Shown: positions 31,666 to 38,541 of the stretch, in pieces
How positions within the stretch are numbered: the stretch's first letter is position 1
Layout of the letters: each line of letters opens with the position of its first letter
NCBI GenBank assembly: GCA_905233215.1
Contig: CAJODC010000003.1
Coordinates: forward strand, 1 to 38,541
Length of the DNA stretch: 38,541 nucleotides
Source of the DNA: an uncultured Synergistales bacterium
GTDB lineage: Bacteria > Synergistota > Synergistia > Synergistales > Aminobacteriaceae
Reading direction: 5' to 3'
Translations under genes and position numbers: made by a program
The notes under the pieces: generated by a model
The model's database searches: none
What the model was told of the DNA's origin: nothing
Seen by the model: the letters and a program-made list of their open reading frames with translations, nothing else

Positions 31666-32595
31666 ATGAAATATAAATTAGCCGTCATTCTTATGTTAGC
31701 CGTAATTCTCACATCTTCAGCGGAAGCAGCCTACACACGCCCGGCAGTGTTCGTGATTCCTCCGTCATTCCAAGAGGCAAGAGACTTTCACGAAGGACTC
31801 GCGGCCGTAAAATCGAATGACCGATGGGGTTATGTTGACTATCTCGGAAGGACTGCGATTCCGTTCATTCACAGAGTCCCTGAAGCCGGAGATTTTTCGG
31901 AAGGCTTTGCGTTCGTAGGGGATCACTATATCGACACAGAGGGATTTCCAGCCTTTGTCAGAATTGACCCTGACACTGACGAACGGACGGAACGATTCTT
32001 CAACAACGGCTTATCCTTTTCGCAGGGCATGGCAGCCGTTCAGGTTGCAGGGCAATGGGGCTACATTGATATGATGGGGAACTACTTGATACCGCCGTCA
32101 TTCGAGAGAGCCGGGAGATTTGCTGACGGTTTAGCACCTGCACGGCGTAACGGATTGTGGGGTTATATCGACATGCGTGGACGATGGGTGATTGAACCAA
32201 AGTACACTAGAGCCGGAGAATTTCATGAGGGACTAGCGGCCGTTTACATTCGAGGACGATGGGGTTACATCAACAAAGAAGGGAAATACGCAATCAAGCC
32301 TCAATACGTTGAAGCCGGAGATTTTGCCTACGGTGTTGCGCCGGTCAGAACGAGGACGACATATCGAGGCTGGGGTTACATCGGCCACTGGAACAACAAG
32401 GCAATCCCGAAACGTTACAATAACGCCGGGAATTTTGGCGATGGTCTTGCGCCTGTTACGGGCGATGCACGATGGGGTTACGTCAACGTCAGGGGGGAAT
32501 GGGAAATTGCAGCACAGTACGAGGACGCAAGAACTTTCAGCGAGGGACTTGCAGCCGTGAAAGTCGAAAACAGATGGGGATATATTCGGCAATAA
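31666..32595 (+). CDS. Exported WG-repeat protein
   Basis: 309 residues from ATG 31666 (an upstream in-frame ATG at 31645 lies at the predicted transcription start). Seen: signal peptide MKYKLAVILMLAVILTSSAEA, then tandem WG repeats of about 34-40 residues built as F-x-E-G-L-A-A-V/P-x-x-x-x-x-W-G-Y-I/V-x-x-x-G-x-x-I. Seven WGY cores are visible (RWGYVDYLG, QWGYIDMMG, LWGYIDMRG, RWGYINKEG, GWGYIGHWN, RWGYVNVRG, RWGYIRQ) and one degenerate unit near residue 75. The fold is likely a repeat array for protein or ligand binding outside the inner membrane. Its function is unknown. It sits between the restriction system and the TA modules and ends 16 bp before the first antitoxin. Confidence 0.85.
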   Translation: MKYKLAVILMLAVILTSSAEAAYTRPAVFVIPPSFQEARDFHEGLAAVKSNDRWGYVDYLGRTAIPFIHRVPEAGDFSEGFAFVGDHYIDTEGFPAFVRIDPDTDERTERFFNNGLSFSQGMAAVQVAGQWGYIDMMGNYLIPPSFERAGRFADGLAPARRNGLWGYIDMRGRWVIEPKYTRAGEFHEGLAAVYIRGRWGYINKEGKYAIKPQYVEAGDFAYGVAPVRTRTTYRGWGYIGHWNNKAIPKRYNNAGNFGDGLAPVTGDARWGYVNVRGEWEIAAQYEDARTFSEGLAAVKVENRWGYIRQ

Positions 32596-32596
32596 T

Positions 32597-32670
32597 TTTG
32601 GAGGTGTAATCATGGAAGCGATTTTAGAGAGACCGAAAAAAACTTGGGTTAAACCTGATCATAAGCTGAC
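32597..32670 (+). repeat. Copy 1 of a 74-bp direct repeat at the antitoxin 5' ends
   Basis: Covers the ribosome site and first 20 or so codons of the first antitoxin. It matches 33182-33255 with only two mismatches, while the rest of the two genes has diverged. The period is 585 bp. Confidence 0.9.
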
Positions 32671-32878
32671 AGATGACGAAATAGAAGAACTCATCGAGAA
32701 TTATGACTATGACCCGTACATTTATGATGATGAAGATGAGAGCGATGAACTTGACCCGATTTATGATATTTACGGCAACCCGACAGAATCAACGATACGT
32801 GCAATGTATGAAGGAGAACACGGTATTAGTACAAGCACAACAGTTGATGAATTGCTCTCTTGGGTAAACAGCCTGTAA
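32612..32878 (+). CDS. Putative antitoxin of YafQ-type module, copy 1
   Basis: 88 residues, family not recognised. Called an antitoxin by position: it is directly upstream of a YafQ-like toxin, with stop and start overlapping as TAATG. Seen: an N-terminal MEAILERPKKTWVKPDHKLTDDE, then a strikingly acidic, tyrosine-rich middle (YDYDPYIYDDEDESDE), then STIRAMYEGEHGISTSTTVDELLSWVNSL. The acidic part is suited to neutralise a basic RNA-binding surface. It lacks an obvious RHH (RelB/DinJ) motif, so it may be a distinct antitoxin type. GGAGGTGT at 32600-32607 is an excellent ribosome site. The paralogue at 33197 shares the N-terminus almost exactly. Confidence 0.7.
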   Translation: MEAILERPKKTWVKPDHKLTDDEIEELIENYDYDPYIYDDEDESDELDPIYDIYGNPTESTIRAMYEGEHGISTSTTVDELLSWVNSL

Positions 32879-33165
32879 TGAGAGAAATAGAGGAATCACG
32901 GGGGGTTAAGCAGGACAGGAAACGCATAGAAAAAAGTGGCAAATATCGTAAAGTCATGAAGGAAAGATTTGTTCACGCTTTGATTTCTCTTGCCAGCGAT
33001 ATGCCACTTGATTATTCTTACCATGACCATGCGCTTATCGGAAGCAGTTTGGGTTATAGGGAATGCCACTTAGCTTTTGACCTTGTTCTGGTGTATAAGC
33101 TCATAGGCGATGATATTTTACTGCTTGACAGACTCGGAAGCCACAGCGAAGTTTTAGGGCTGTAA
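32878..33165 (+). CDS. YafQ/RelE-family mRNA interferase toxin, copy 1
   Basis: 95 residues. Family knowledge: YafQ is a ribosome-dependent endoribonuclease. Seen: a basic N-terminal helix pair (VKQDRKRIEKSGKYRKVMKERF), then PLDYSYHDHALIG (His49, His51), GYRECHLAFDLVLVYK (His64, Asp68) and LDRLGSHSEVLGL (His89). These match the YafQ catalytic pattern H50, H63, D67 and H87. The usual final Phe after the last His-Ser-E-L is replaced by VLGL. The start ATG shares a base with the antitoxin stop; an upstream ORF extension to 32860 only mirrors antitoxin codons. Confidence 0.88.
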   Translation: MREIEESRGVKQDRKRIEKSGKYRKVMKERFVHALISLASDMPLDYSYHDHALIGSSLGYRECHLAFDLVLVYKLIGDDILLLDRLGSHSEVLGL

Positions 33166-33181
33166 CGCTAACGTCAATAAA

Positions 33182-33255
33182 TTTGGAGGTGTAATCATGG
33201 AAGCGATTTTAGAGAGACCGAAAAGAACTTGGGTTAAACCTAATCATAAGCTGAC
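33182..33255 (+). repeat. Copy 2 of the 74-bp direct repeat
   Basis: Second copy of the segment at 32597-32670, differing by two bases (one gives Lys to Arg, one Asp to Asn). It begins 17 nt after the first toxin's stop codon. Confidence 0.9.
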
Positions 33256-33472
33256 CCATGAAGAATTTGAGGAGATACTAGAAAATTGGGAATATGACCC
33301 GGAGTATGACGGTGAATATGATGAATGTAACGAGAATGGGCTACCTTTAATTTCTGATGAGTTCGGAAATCCGACCTACGGTTCGTTTGAAGCTATGTAC
33401 GAGACAAGGCACGGCCTTTGTGAAGAAGTAACACTTGAAGAACTCTTTGCTCCATGTGATGAGAAGGATTGA
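33197..33472 (+). CDS. Putative antitoxin of YafQ-type module, copy 2
   Basis: 91 residues, paralogue of the 88-residue protein at 32612. Seen: the same N-terminus with single changes (MEAILERPKRTWVKPNHKLT), then EEFEEILENWEYDPEYDGEYDE, again acidic and aromatic, FGNPTYGSFEAMYETRHGL matching copy 1's YGNPTESTIRAMYEGEHGI, and a divergent end CEEVTLEELFAPCDEKD. Conserved elements across copies mark likely functional parts: the N-terminal LERPKxTWVKPxHKLT box and GNPT-x-MYE-x-HG near the toxin-binding end. It overlaps the second toxin by 14 bp. Confidence 0.7.
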   Translation: MEAILERPKRTWVKPNHKLTHEEFEEILENWEYDPEYDGEYDECNENGLPLISDEFGNPTYGSFEAMYETRHGLCEEVTLEELFAPCDEKD

Positions 33473-33743
33473 ACAATCGTCTGTCTTCAAACGACAGAAA
33501 AAACGAATAGACAGAAGCGGCAATTATCGCAGAGTCATGGATACCAGATTTAAGTATGCCGTGTTGGCTCTTGCTAATGATCATGAACTTGATTACTCTT
33601 ACCACGACCATGAACTTCATGGAAACTGGGATGGTTACAGGGAGTGTCATTTAGCGTTTGACCTTCTGCTTGTGTACAAATATGAAGATGACACGTTGAT
33701 ACTTGAGATGCTCGGAAGCCACAGCGAAGTGTTAGGACTCTAA
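33459..33743 (+). CDS. YafQ/RelE-family mRNA interferase toxin, copy 2
   Basis: 94 residues, clearly paralogous to the toxin at 32878. Seen: FKRQKKRIDRSGNYRRVMDTRF, ELDYSYHDHELHG, GYRECHLAFDLLLVYKYEDDTLILEMLGSHSEVLGL, so all the catalytic His/Asp positions of copy 1 are kept. The start is taken as ATG 33459 by alignment with copy 1; an ATG 24 nt upstream only mirrors antitoxin codons. Its stop is 4 bp from that of the convergent mutL and there is no terminator between them. Conserved active sites in both copies argue that neither is a decaying pseudogene. Confidence 0.88.
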   Translation: MRRIEQSSVFKRQKKRIDRSGNYRRVMDTRFKYAVLALANDHELDYSYHDHELHGNWDGYRECHLAFDLLLVYKYEDDTLILEMLGSHSEVLGL

Positions 33744-33747
33744 CCCT

Positions 33748-35439
33748 TCACTCCCTCCCGAAACGCCTCAGAAGATACTCATTCGTCAGCTCAAGCATCA
33801 CAGGTCGGCCATGAGGACACACAGAAGACTGTTCACACTCCTTGACTTCACGCCACAAACTCAACGCTTCATCTTCCGTCAATCTCGTAGTAAGTTTCAC
33901 CGATGCTTTACACGCCATAGTCGCCCAAGTCCGCCACAAAATCTCTCGCGTATCACCGTCATGATTGTTCTTCAACGCACGCAAAGACGCACGCAATAAC
34001 GCTTCCGGCTCAAACTCAACGCTCCCGATTGACGGCGCACTTCTCATCTCAACTCCCGACTCTGTGTTCGCAAACTCAAAGCCCGAATCTTTCAGTGCCG
34101 ACTCGTATTCAGCAACTTCAAGCGCAAGTGTCGGGTGCAAAATTACAGGCACCAATAATTTCTGAACGTTCCGGGACTTTTCAGCAAGCGATCTTATTCT
34201 CTCGTAATTTACTCTCTCATGCGCTGCGTGAGGGTCAATCAACGCTATTCCTTCGGGCGTGTCATAAAGTAAATAGCCCTTTGAACTTTGACCGATGAAG
34301 TTCACGGACGCTGACTCAGTTTCAGTAACAGTATCATCAAAAATCTCAAACTGTTCCGTCTTGTCGTAACTTTGCGTCCTCGTAGGAGTCTCATGAAAAT
34401 TCCAGCCTTGACGGGGTGAAGATGACGAAATTTTTACAGGTGTTGACACTTTAGGCACTGAAATTTCAGTGAAGGGCATCGGGCTTCCGAGTCTCTTCAC
34501 GGCGTTGTGAAGAGATGAATATATCTCGTCAGGATAACGGAAACGGACTTCAGCTTTTGCCGGGTGAATGTTCACGTCAACAAGCGAAGGCTCAAGCGTG
34601 AAGAATAACGCCCAGTTCCCAGCCAGTTCCCTTGCAGCCGTTGCCACCGCCGACTTGATTACAGGATCGTTCACCGCCCGGCCGTTCACAAACGCCATCA
34701 CATCGCCTCTCCCTGATATGCCTGCTCTTGACTGAAACCAGCACTCAAGATTCATGTGTTCAGACGAGATTTTGACGGTCTGAATCTCCGCTCCTTCCGG
34801 CCAAATCTTAGCGATGACTCTTTTTCGATCGCCTGAACCTTCAGTGCTGAAAATTTCTTTACCGTCATGTTCAAGAAAGAATGACACTGAAGGATTGCAC
34901 ACGGCGTACTCTCTCAGGAACACGGCAGAACGTCTCAATTCGCCTGACGCGCTCTTGAGAAATTTACGTCTTGCCGGTAAAGCGTTGAACAAATCCGAGA
35001 CTTGAACTCGTGTTCCCTGTGAACATTTCGCCCGGACATGCTCGATAATTTTTCCGTCATGAGTTCGGATTAAACCGCCGTTTTCATCACCGGCTTGACG
35101 GCTTCTGATTTCAACATCGGCAACAGCACAAAGACTCGCTAACGCCTCGCCCCTGTAACCCAACGTGCTTATTCGTTCAAGGTCAGAAATCTCTCTCAGC
35201 TTGCTTGTAGCGTGGTACATGAGTGCCATCGGTAAATCATCGAACGCTATTCCCGATCCGTTGTCCTCAACAATGATGGCGAGTCTTCCGCCGTCCTTGA
35301 GTGATACACGGATTCTATCTGCTCCGGCATCAAGAGCGTTTTCGGTCAATTCCTTCACGGCTGAGGCAGGACGTTCGACAACTTCGCCAGCTGCTATTCT
35401 TGACCAGACTTTTTCCGGCAGAGATATTATTGACGGCAT
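33748..35439 (-). CDS. mutL: DNA mismatch repair protein MutL
   Basis: 563 residues from ATG 35439 (AAAGGAG lies just upstream). Links mismatch recognition by MutS to strand removal. Seen: GHKL ATPase motifs AAGEVVERPASAVKELTENALDAGA, DNGSGI (59-64), TLGYRGEALASL; a transducer domain to about 330; a short linker; and a C-terminal dimer domain with DPHAAHERVNYE (402-413), a D-x-HA-x2-E-x4-E nuclease motif with Pro for Gln, ACKASVK (509-515) and CPHGRP (541-546). It should therefore nick DNA itself, as in bacteria without MutH. mutS is not beside it. A terminator for tctA lies directly upstream. Confidence 0.94.
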   Translation of the reverse strand: MPSIISLPEKVWSRIAAGEVVERPASAVKELTENALDAGADRIRVSLKDGGRLAIIVEDNGSGIAFDDLPMALMYHATSKLREISDLERISTLGYRGEALASLCAVADVEIRSRQAGDENGGLIRTHDGKIIEHVRAKCSQGTRVQVSDLFNALPARRKFLKSASGELRRSAVFLREYAVCNPSVSFFLEHDGKEIFSTEGSGDRKRVIAKIWPEGAEIQTVKISSEHMNLECWFQSRAGISGRGDVMAFVNGRAVNDPVIKSAVATAARELAGNWALFFTLEPSLVDVNIHPAKAEVRFRYPDEIYSSLHNAVKRLGSPMPFTEISVPKVSTPVKISSSSPRQGWNFHETPTRTQSYDKTEQFEIFDDTVTETESASVNFIGQSSKGYLLYDTPEGIALIDPHAAHERVNYERIRSLAEKSRNVQKLLVPVILHPTLALEVAEYESALKDSGFEFANTESGVEMRSAPSIGSVEFEPEALLRASLRALKNNHDGDTREILWRTWATMACKASVKLTTRLTEDEALSLWREVKECEQSSVCPHGRPVMLELTNEYLLRRFGRE

Positions 35440-35455
35440 TGTTGCTCCTTTCACA

Positions 35456-35490
35456 CAAAAAAAGCCCCTCACGTTTGAGTAATGAGAGGC
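35456..35490 (-). terminator. Terminator after tctA
   Basis: On the minus strand GCCTCTCA (35490-35483), 11-nt loop, TGAGGGGC (35471-35464), an 8-bp stem with one T-G wobble, then TTTTTTT. It ends about 5 nt before the mutL ribosome site. Confidence 0.88.
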
Positions 35491-35505
35491 TTATTTCAAC
35501 CTGAA

Positions 35506-36999
35506 TTAGTCCTTGTTCTTTTTGAACATTGATGAAATTATCGGCCACACAAGAAGAATTATGCTCACGACCATCAATGTACCGGCAACAGGTCGCGAGA
35601 ACATTCCGATTATATCAGCCCTTGAAATCGTGTAAGCTCTGCTGAAGTTGCCTTCACAGATTACGCCGAGAACAAGTCCGAGAATCAATGCTGCGCTGTT
35701 GAAGTGGCACGCCGAAATCACAAGCCCTAAAACGCCGGCAACCGCCATGATTTTTACATCGGCAATGCTCATGTTCGTTGCGTATGAACCGATTATCGCA
35801 AGCATGATGATTATCGGCCCTAAGTACGAGTAAGGCACTGCGAGAATCTGAGCGAATACTTTTGCGATTCCTATTGCCACAACGACCATCAATATGTTTG
35901 TTACGACCATTGAGGCGAATGTTGCGCTAAGGTACTGAGGCTGATTGACCAAAAGCAGCGGCCCTAACTGTACGCCCTTCAGGACGAGTGCGCTCATCAT
36001 GACAGCAGCAGCGTTACCGCCGGGAATACCGAGAGACAGCAACGGCACCATCGCTCCGCCTGTTGCTGCGTTGTTGGCGGTCTCAGATGCTGCTATACCG
36101 TCAATGATTCCTGTACCGAACTTCTCAGGGTGCTTTGACAGTTTCGTCTCGCTTGAGTAACACAAGAATGACGCTATTGTCGCGCCAGCTCCGGGAAGTA
36201 TGCCGATGATTGTACCGATTACAGAGCAGCGGGCAAGAAGCCACTTGATTCCCCACCATTCACGCCATGTAGGCATCTTTGTGTTTACGCTTGCAGTGCC
36301 TTCATCGGCTGAGAGTTTGTCTTTCTTCTTGGTCTGCTTGAGAACTTCGGTAACAGCGAAAATTCCAATCAATACTGGTATCATCTCAAGACCAGCGATT
36401 AACTCGCCGTTTCCGAACGTAAGACGCTGAACAGCGTACATCGGGTCTTGTCCGACACATGCCAGCAAAAGTCCCAAAAGTCCCGAAATTAACGTCCTCA
36501 AAATATTTTTGCTGTCAAGGCATGTCAAAATCGACAGTCCCATGAAGGTTATTGCGAAAATATCCGAAGGGCTGAACGACAAAGCAGCCTGCGTCAACTG
36601 AGGCGACAATGTGAGCATCGCCAACGCCGAAACGAGTCCGCCGATTGCCGATGAGCCTAACGCTATTCCGAGTGCCTTTCCTGCTTCGCCTCTCTGAGCC
36701 ATCGGGTAACCGTCAAATGTCGTTGGTGCTGACGAAGGAACACCGGGTATCTTGAAGAGAATAGCCGTGATGCTTCCGCCTGTGATTGACGAACAGTAGA
36801 CGGCAACAAGGAACACTATAGCCGGAACCGGTGCCATCGAGTACGTGAACGGAAGACCGAGAGCCACCGCCATTGTCGCACTTACTCCGGGCAAAGCTCC
36901 GAAGATTGTACCCACTACAATCGCAAACACTACCATCAGGAAAGTGTAGGGATCCATGAGTACGCTGAAACCGCTTGTGAATAATTCCCATGTTGACAT
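35506..36999 (-). CDS. tctA: Tripartite tricarboxylate transporter, large membrane subunit TctA
   Basis: 497 residues with about 12 membrane helices. Family knowledge: TctA is the ion-coupled membrane channel that receives a carboxylate from the periplasmic protein TctC, with TctB as the small membrane subunit. Seen: GALPGVSATMAVALGLPFTYSM near the N-terminus, KIPGVPSSAPTTFDGYPMAQRGEAGKALGIALGSSAIGG (family signature) and in the second half GILPGAGATIASFLCYSSETKLSKHPEKFGTGIIDGIAASETANNA, the duplicated P-G-A-G motif. GGGAGGAATT precedes the ATG; it follows tctB by 12 bp. Confidence 0.94.
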   Translation of the reverse strand: MSTWELFTSGFSVLMDPYTFLMVVFAIVVGTIFGALPGVSATMAVALGLPFTYSMAPVPAIVFLVAVYCSSITGGSITAILFKIPGVPSSAPTTFDGYPMAQRGEAGKALGIALGSSAIGGLVSALAMLTLSPQLTQAALSFSPSDIFAITFMGLSILTCLDSKNILRTLISGLLGLLLACVGQDPMYAVQRLTFGNGELIAGLEMIPVLIGIFAVTEVLKQTKKKDKLSADEGTASVNTKMPTWREWWGIKWLLARCSVIGTIIGILPGAGATIASFLCYSSETKLSKHPEKFGTGIIDGIAASETANNAATGGAMVPLLSLGIPGGNAAAVMMSALVLKGVQLGPLLLVNQPQYLSATFASMVVTNILMVVVAIGIAKVFAQILAVPYSYLGPIIIMLAIIGSYATNMSIADVKIMAVAGVLGLVISACHFNSAALILGLVLGVICEGNFSRAYTISRADIIGMFSRPVAGTLMVVSIILLVWPIISSMFKKNKD

Positions 37000-37011
37000 G
37001 ATAATTCCTCC

Positions 37012-37545
37012 CTACATTCCGATTGCTGATTTTGCTGACGCTACGATACTTTCAACGTACAGCGAGAAGTTGCGAAGTTCTGGTATAGTTCCTCTCGGCA
37101 GGTTGACCGACAATAACACGCTGAACACAACGTAGAGTACTATCGTAACAAGCACAGAGAAAATCGCCAGCCTTATCACGTGAGTCTGACCGAGCAGTAA
37201 ACCGTAAAAGAAAAGAACAAGACAGCAAGTCGCCATGTAACCGAGAGGCTCAAGAATGAAACTGGCGGCAACAACGAGAGCTATACCGATCACGAGCCTT
37301 GAACGAATGCACATCAGCGCGTCAAGATGGAACTCAGGGTTATTTCTGTTCTTCCTGATTATGTTGATGATGTTTACGGCGATACAGATGAGAAGAAGAA
37401 TGATTATAGCTTTCGGCCACACGTCCGGCTTCAATGTGTAGGGATTACGGGCGGTGCGGTCAGGGATTGGGGCTTCGAGGACGTTGAAGAAATAAGCGTA
37501 GAGGAGTCCGAGCCACAAGAGAATATTACAGATTAGTTCAAACAT
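37012..37545 (-). CDS. tctB: Tripartite tricarboxylate transporter, small membrane subunit TctB
   Basis: 177 residues with four hydrophobic segments (about 5-20, 45-62, 88-105 and 112-152 as two helices), the TctB topology. Sequence is poorly conserved in this family; recognition comes from topology and its place between tctC and tctA. AAAGGAG lies 9 nt upstream of the ATG. A terminator hairpin separates it from tctC, so the membrane subunits are probably made in lower amount than the binding protein. Confidence 0.88.
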   Translation of the reverse strand: MFELICNILLWLGLLYAYFFNVLEAPIPDRTARNPYTLKPDVWPKAIIILLLICIAVNIINIIRKNRNNPEFHLDALMCIRSRLVIGIALVVAASFILEPLGYMATCCLVLFFYGLLLGQTHVIRLAIFSVLVTIVLYVVFSVLLSVNLPRGTIPELRNFSLYVESIVASAKSAIGM

Positions 37546-37564
37546 GTGTTAATCTCCTTTGCGA

Positions 37565-37597
37565 CAAAAAAACGGGGCAATAAAACATTACCCCGTA
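37565..37597 (-). terminator. Terminator/attenuator between tctC and tctB
   Basis: On the minus strand ACGGGG (37596-37591... read on that strand) and CCCCGT (37577-37572) form the base of a stem with an inner AAT/ATT pair, followed by TTTTTTT. It lies within the tct operon, 15 nt after the tctC stop codon. Confidence 0.85.
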
Positions 37598-37610
37598 AAT
37601 TTTTCACGTT

Positions 37611-38541
37611 TTACTTGCCTTCGTAGTAATCTTTCTTTGCTACGCCTTCAGCCTTGAGATAATCTGTGAGGAGCTTGTAATCTTCCTCGCAGTCTTTCGT
37701 GTAATCGGCCTGATTAGCGAAGCCGGGTCTCTCATCATAGCAGCCCTGTACAAGGAATGACTGCCATGTCGGATCCTGTGATGCCTTTTCGATTGCGGCA
37801 ACGAGAACGTCAATAGCTTCCTGAGGAGTGCCCTTCTTTGCGAAGATTCCTCTTGCCGGGCCGAGTACCGAGTTGATTCCGAGTTCAACCGAGCATTCAA
37901 CATTAGGGTAACGCTTCATTCTCTTTTCGGCGAGAGTGAGAAGAGGAACTACATCACCGGCAGCGATGAGACCTTCAATTTCGTCAGTGCCAGTAACCAT
38001 GATGTCGATGTGTCCTCCGACGAGTGCCGAGTTCATCTCAGAGCCTGACGGGTAAGAGACATCAAGAATGTCGAGACCCTCAAGAGCCTGTTTCAGCGAT
38101 GCGCCGTCAAGCCCCGTGCTTGTGAGCATTCCTACGCTTACCTCGAAGGGATTCTTTTTGACGTACTCGATCATTTCCGAGAATGTCTTGTAGCCTTTGC
38201 GGTCCATAGCCTTTTTGGAGGCTGTGATGACGTTGATGGCGTGAACGAGACGTGCTACGGGTAAAAATTCTTCCTTGAAGTTCATTGACGTTGTGCCCTG
38301 AATGTCCTGCATGAAGAGCGATTGTGTTCCGAGCATGAACGTGTAGCCGTCAGCGGGCTGTTTGTAGACGTATTCGACAGCAGTAACGCCGTTTCCGCCC
38401 GTAACGTTGACGACTTCGACTTCCTGTCCGAGAATGGGCTTGAGAAGGGTCGCCATAGGACGAATAGTCGAGTCTGCACCGCCGCCGACACCCCAAGGGC
38501 AGACGATGGTAACTTTCCGCTCGAACTTCCATTCAGCGGAC
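37611..38541 (-). CDS. tctC: Tripartite tricarboxylate transporter substrate-binding protein TctC (5' truncated by window)
   Basis: About 309 residues are visible; the frame is open to the window edge, so the signal peptide is missing. Seen: VTIVCPWGVGGGADSTIRPMATLLKPILGQEVEVVNVTGGNG, the standard entry of the Bug/TctC fold with the P-W-x-x-G-G-x-x-D ligand loop, then GYTFMLGTQSLF, PVARLVHAINVITASKK, VGMLTSTGLDGASLK (second ligand loop), SGSEMNSALVGGHIDIMVTGTDEI, and the C-terminal RGIFAKKGTPQEAIDVLVAAIEKASQDP. A periplasmic binding protein delivering a carboxylate to TctAB; the Asp in the loops is consistent with the family, but the exact substrate cannot be read. Confidence 0.92.
   Translation of the reverse strand, partial: SAEWKFERKVTIVCPWGVGGGADSTIRPMATLLKPILGQEVEVVNVTGGNGVTAVEYVYKQPADGYTFMLGTQSLFMQDIQGTTSMNFKEEFLPVARLVHAINVITASKKAMDRKGYKTFSEMIEYVKKNPFEVSVGMLTSTGLDGASLKQALEGLDILDVSYPSGSEMNSALVGGHIDIMVTGTDEIEGLIAAGDVVPLLTLAEKRMKRYPNVECSVELGINSVLGPARGIFAKKGTPQEAIDVLVAAIEKASQDPTWQSFLVQGCYDERPGFANQADYTKDCEEDYKLLTDYLKAEGVAKKDYYEGK

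Noticed and set aside
1-38541. CRISPR arrays, tRNA or rRNA genes, insertion sequences and integrases
   Set aside because: No regularly spaced repeats, cloverleaf-like sequences, transposase ORFs or terminal inverted repeats were seen on either strand.

Overview
The window reads as chromosome of an anaerobic, diderm-type bacterium, most likely a member of the Synergistota. This is an inference from gene content, because no rRNA gene is present. The support is ferrous-iron uptake by a fused FeoA-FeoB, an oxygen-sensitive [4Fe-4S] tartrate dehydratase, a TrpRS with a predicted Fe-S cluster, a tripartite tricarboxylate transporter, type II secretion pseudopilins and an HDOD signalling protein. 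Genes are tightly packed, with many 4-bp ATGA overlaps, several TTG/GTG starts, and no gene-free stretch longer than about 200 bases.

Layout. 1-1694 (+): the 3' end of an acyl-CoA/AMP-forming ligase, a membrane-anchored coiled-coil protein and a Phd-RelE type toxin-antitoxin pair whose toxin overlaps feoAB tail to tail. 1666-4002 (-): feoAB. 4030-4600 (+): a free-standing RNHCP-domain gene with an apparent regulatory leader (small upstream ORF plus two mutually exclusive hairpins, one covering the ribosome binding site). 4656-8835 (+): a tartrate catabolism cluster with two GntR-family regulators, a DASS carboxylate transporter and TtdA/TtdB. 8881-10035 (-): a CapA-like metallophosphatase, divergent from prmA (10110-11021, +).

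11069-25190 (-) is a run of 17 genes, mostly overlapping or separated by at most 30 bp: gspG, gspH, a deoxynucleoside kinase, a Nif3-family protein, trpS, scpA, scpB, an RsuA-family pseudouridine synthase, an HDOD protein, cmk, plsC, yicC, gmk, an unknown membrane protein, ftsH, an aldo/keto reductase and thrS. It mixes chromosome segregation, nucleotide metabolism, lipid synthesis, proteolysis and aminoacylation.

25308-29940 (+): phosphomannomutase/phosphoglucomutase, trmB, rsmD, a MATE exporter and coaD. 29933-33743 (+) is an accessory island: an EcoRV-like restriction endonuclease and its cognate N6-adenine methyltransferase (both with 8-bp overlaps, starting inside the coaD stop), a secreted WG-repeat protein, and two tandem copies of a YafQ-type toxin-antitoxin module. 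By eye I found no GATATC, the EcoRV site, anywhere in the window, which fits an active system. 33748-38541 (-): tctC (cut by the window edge), tctB, tctA and mutL, with terminators after tctC and after tctA.

The points most worth follow-up are the EcoRV-type system outside its classical host with site avoidance, the duplicated TA module with an unusual acidic antitoxin, and the RNHCP leader switch.
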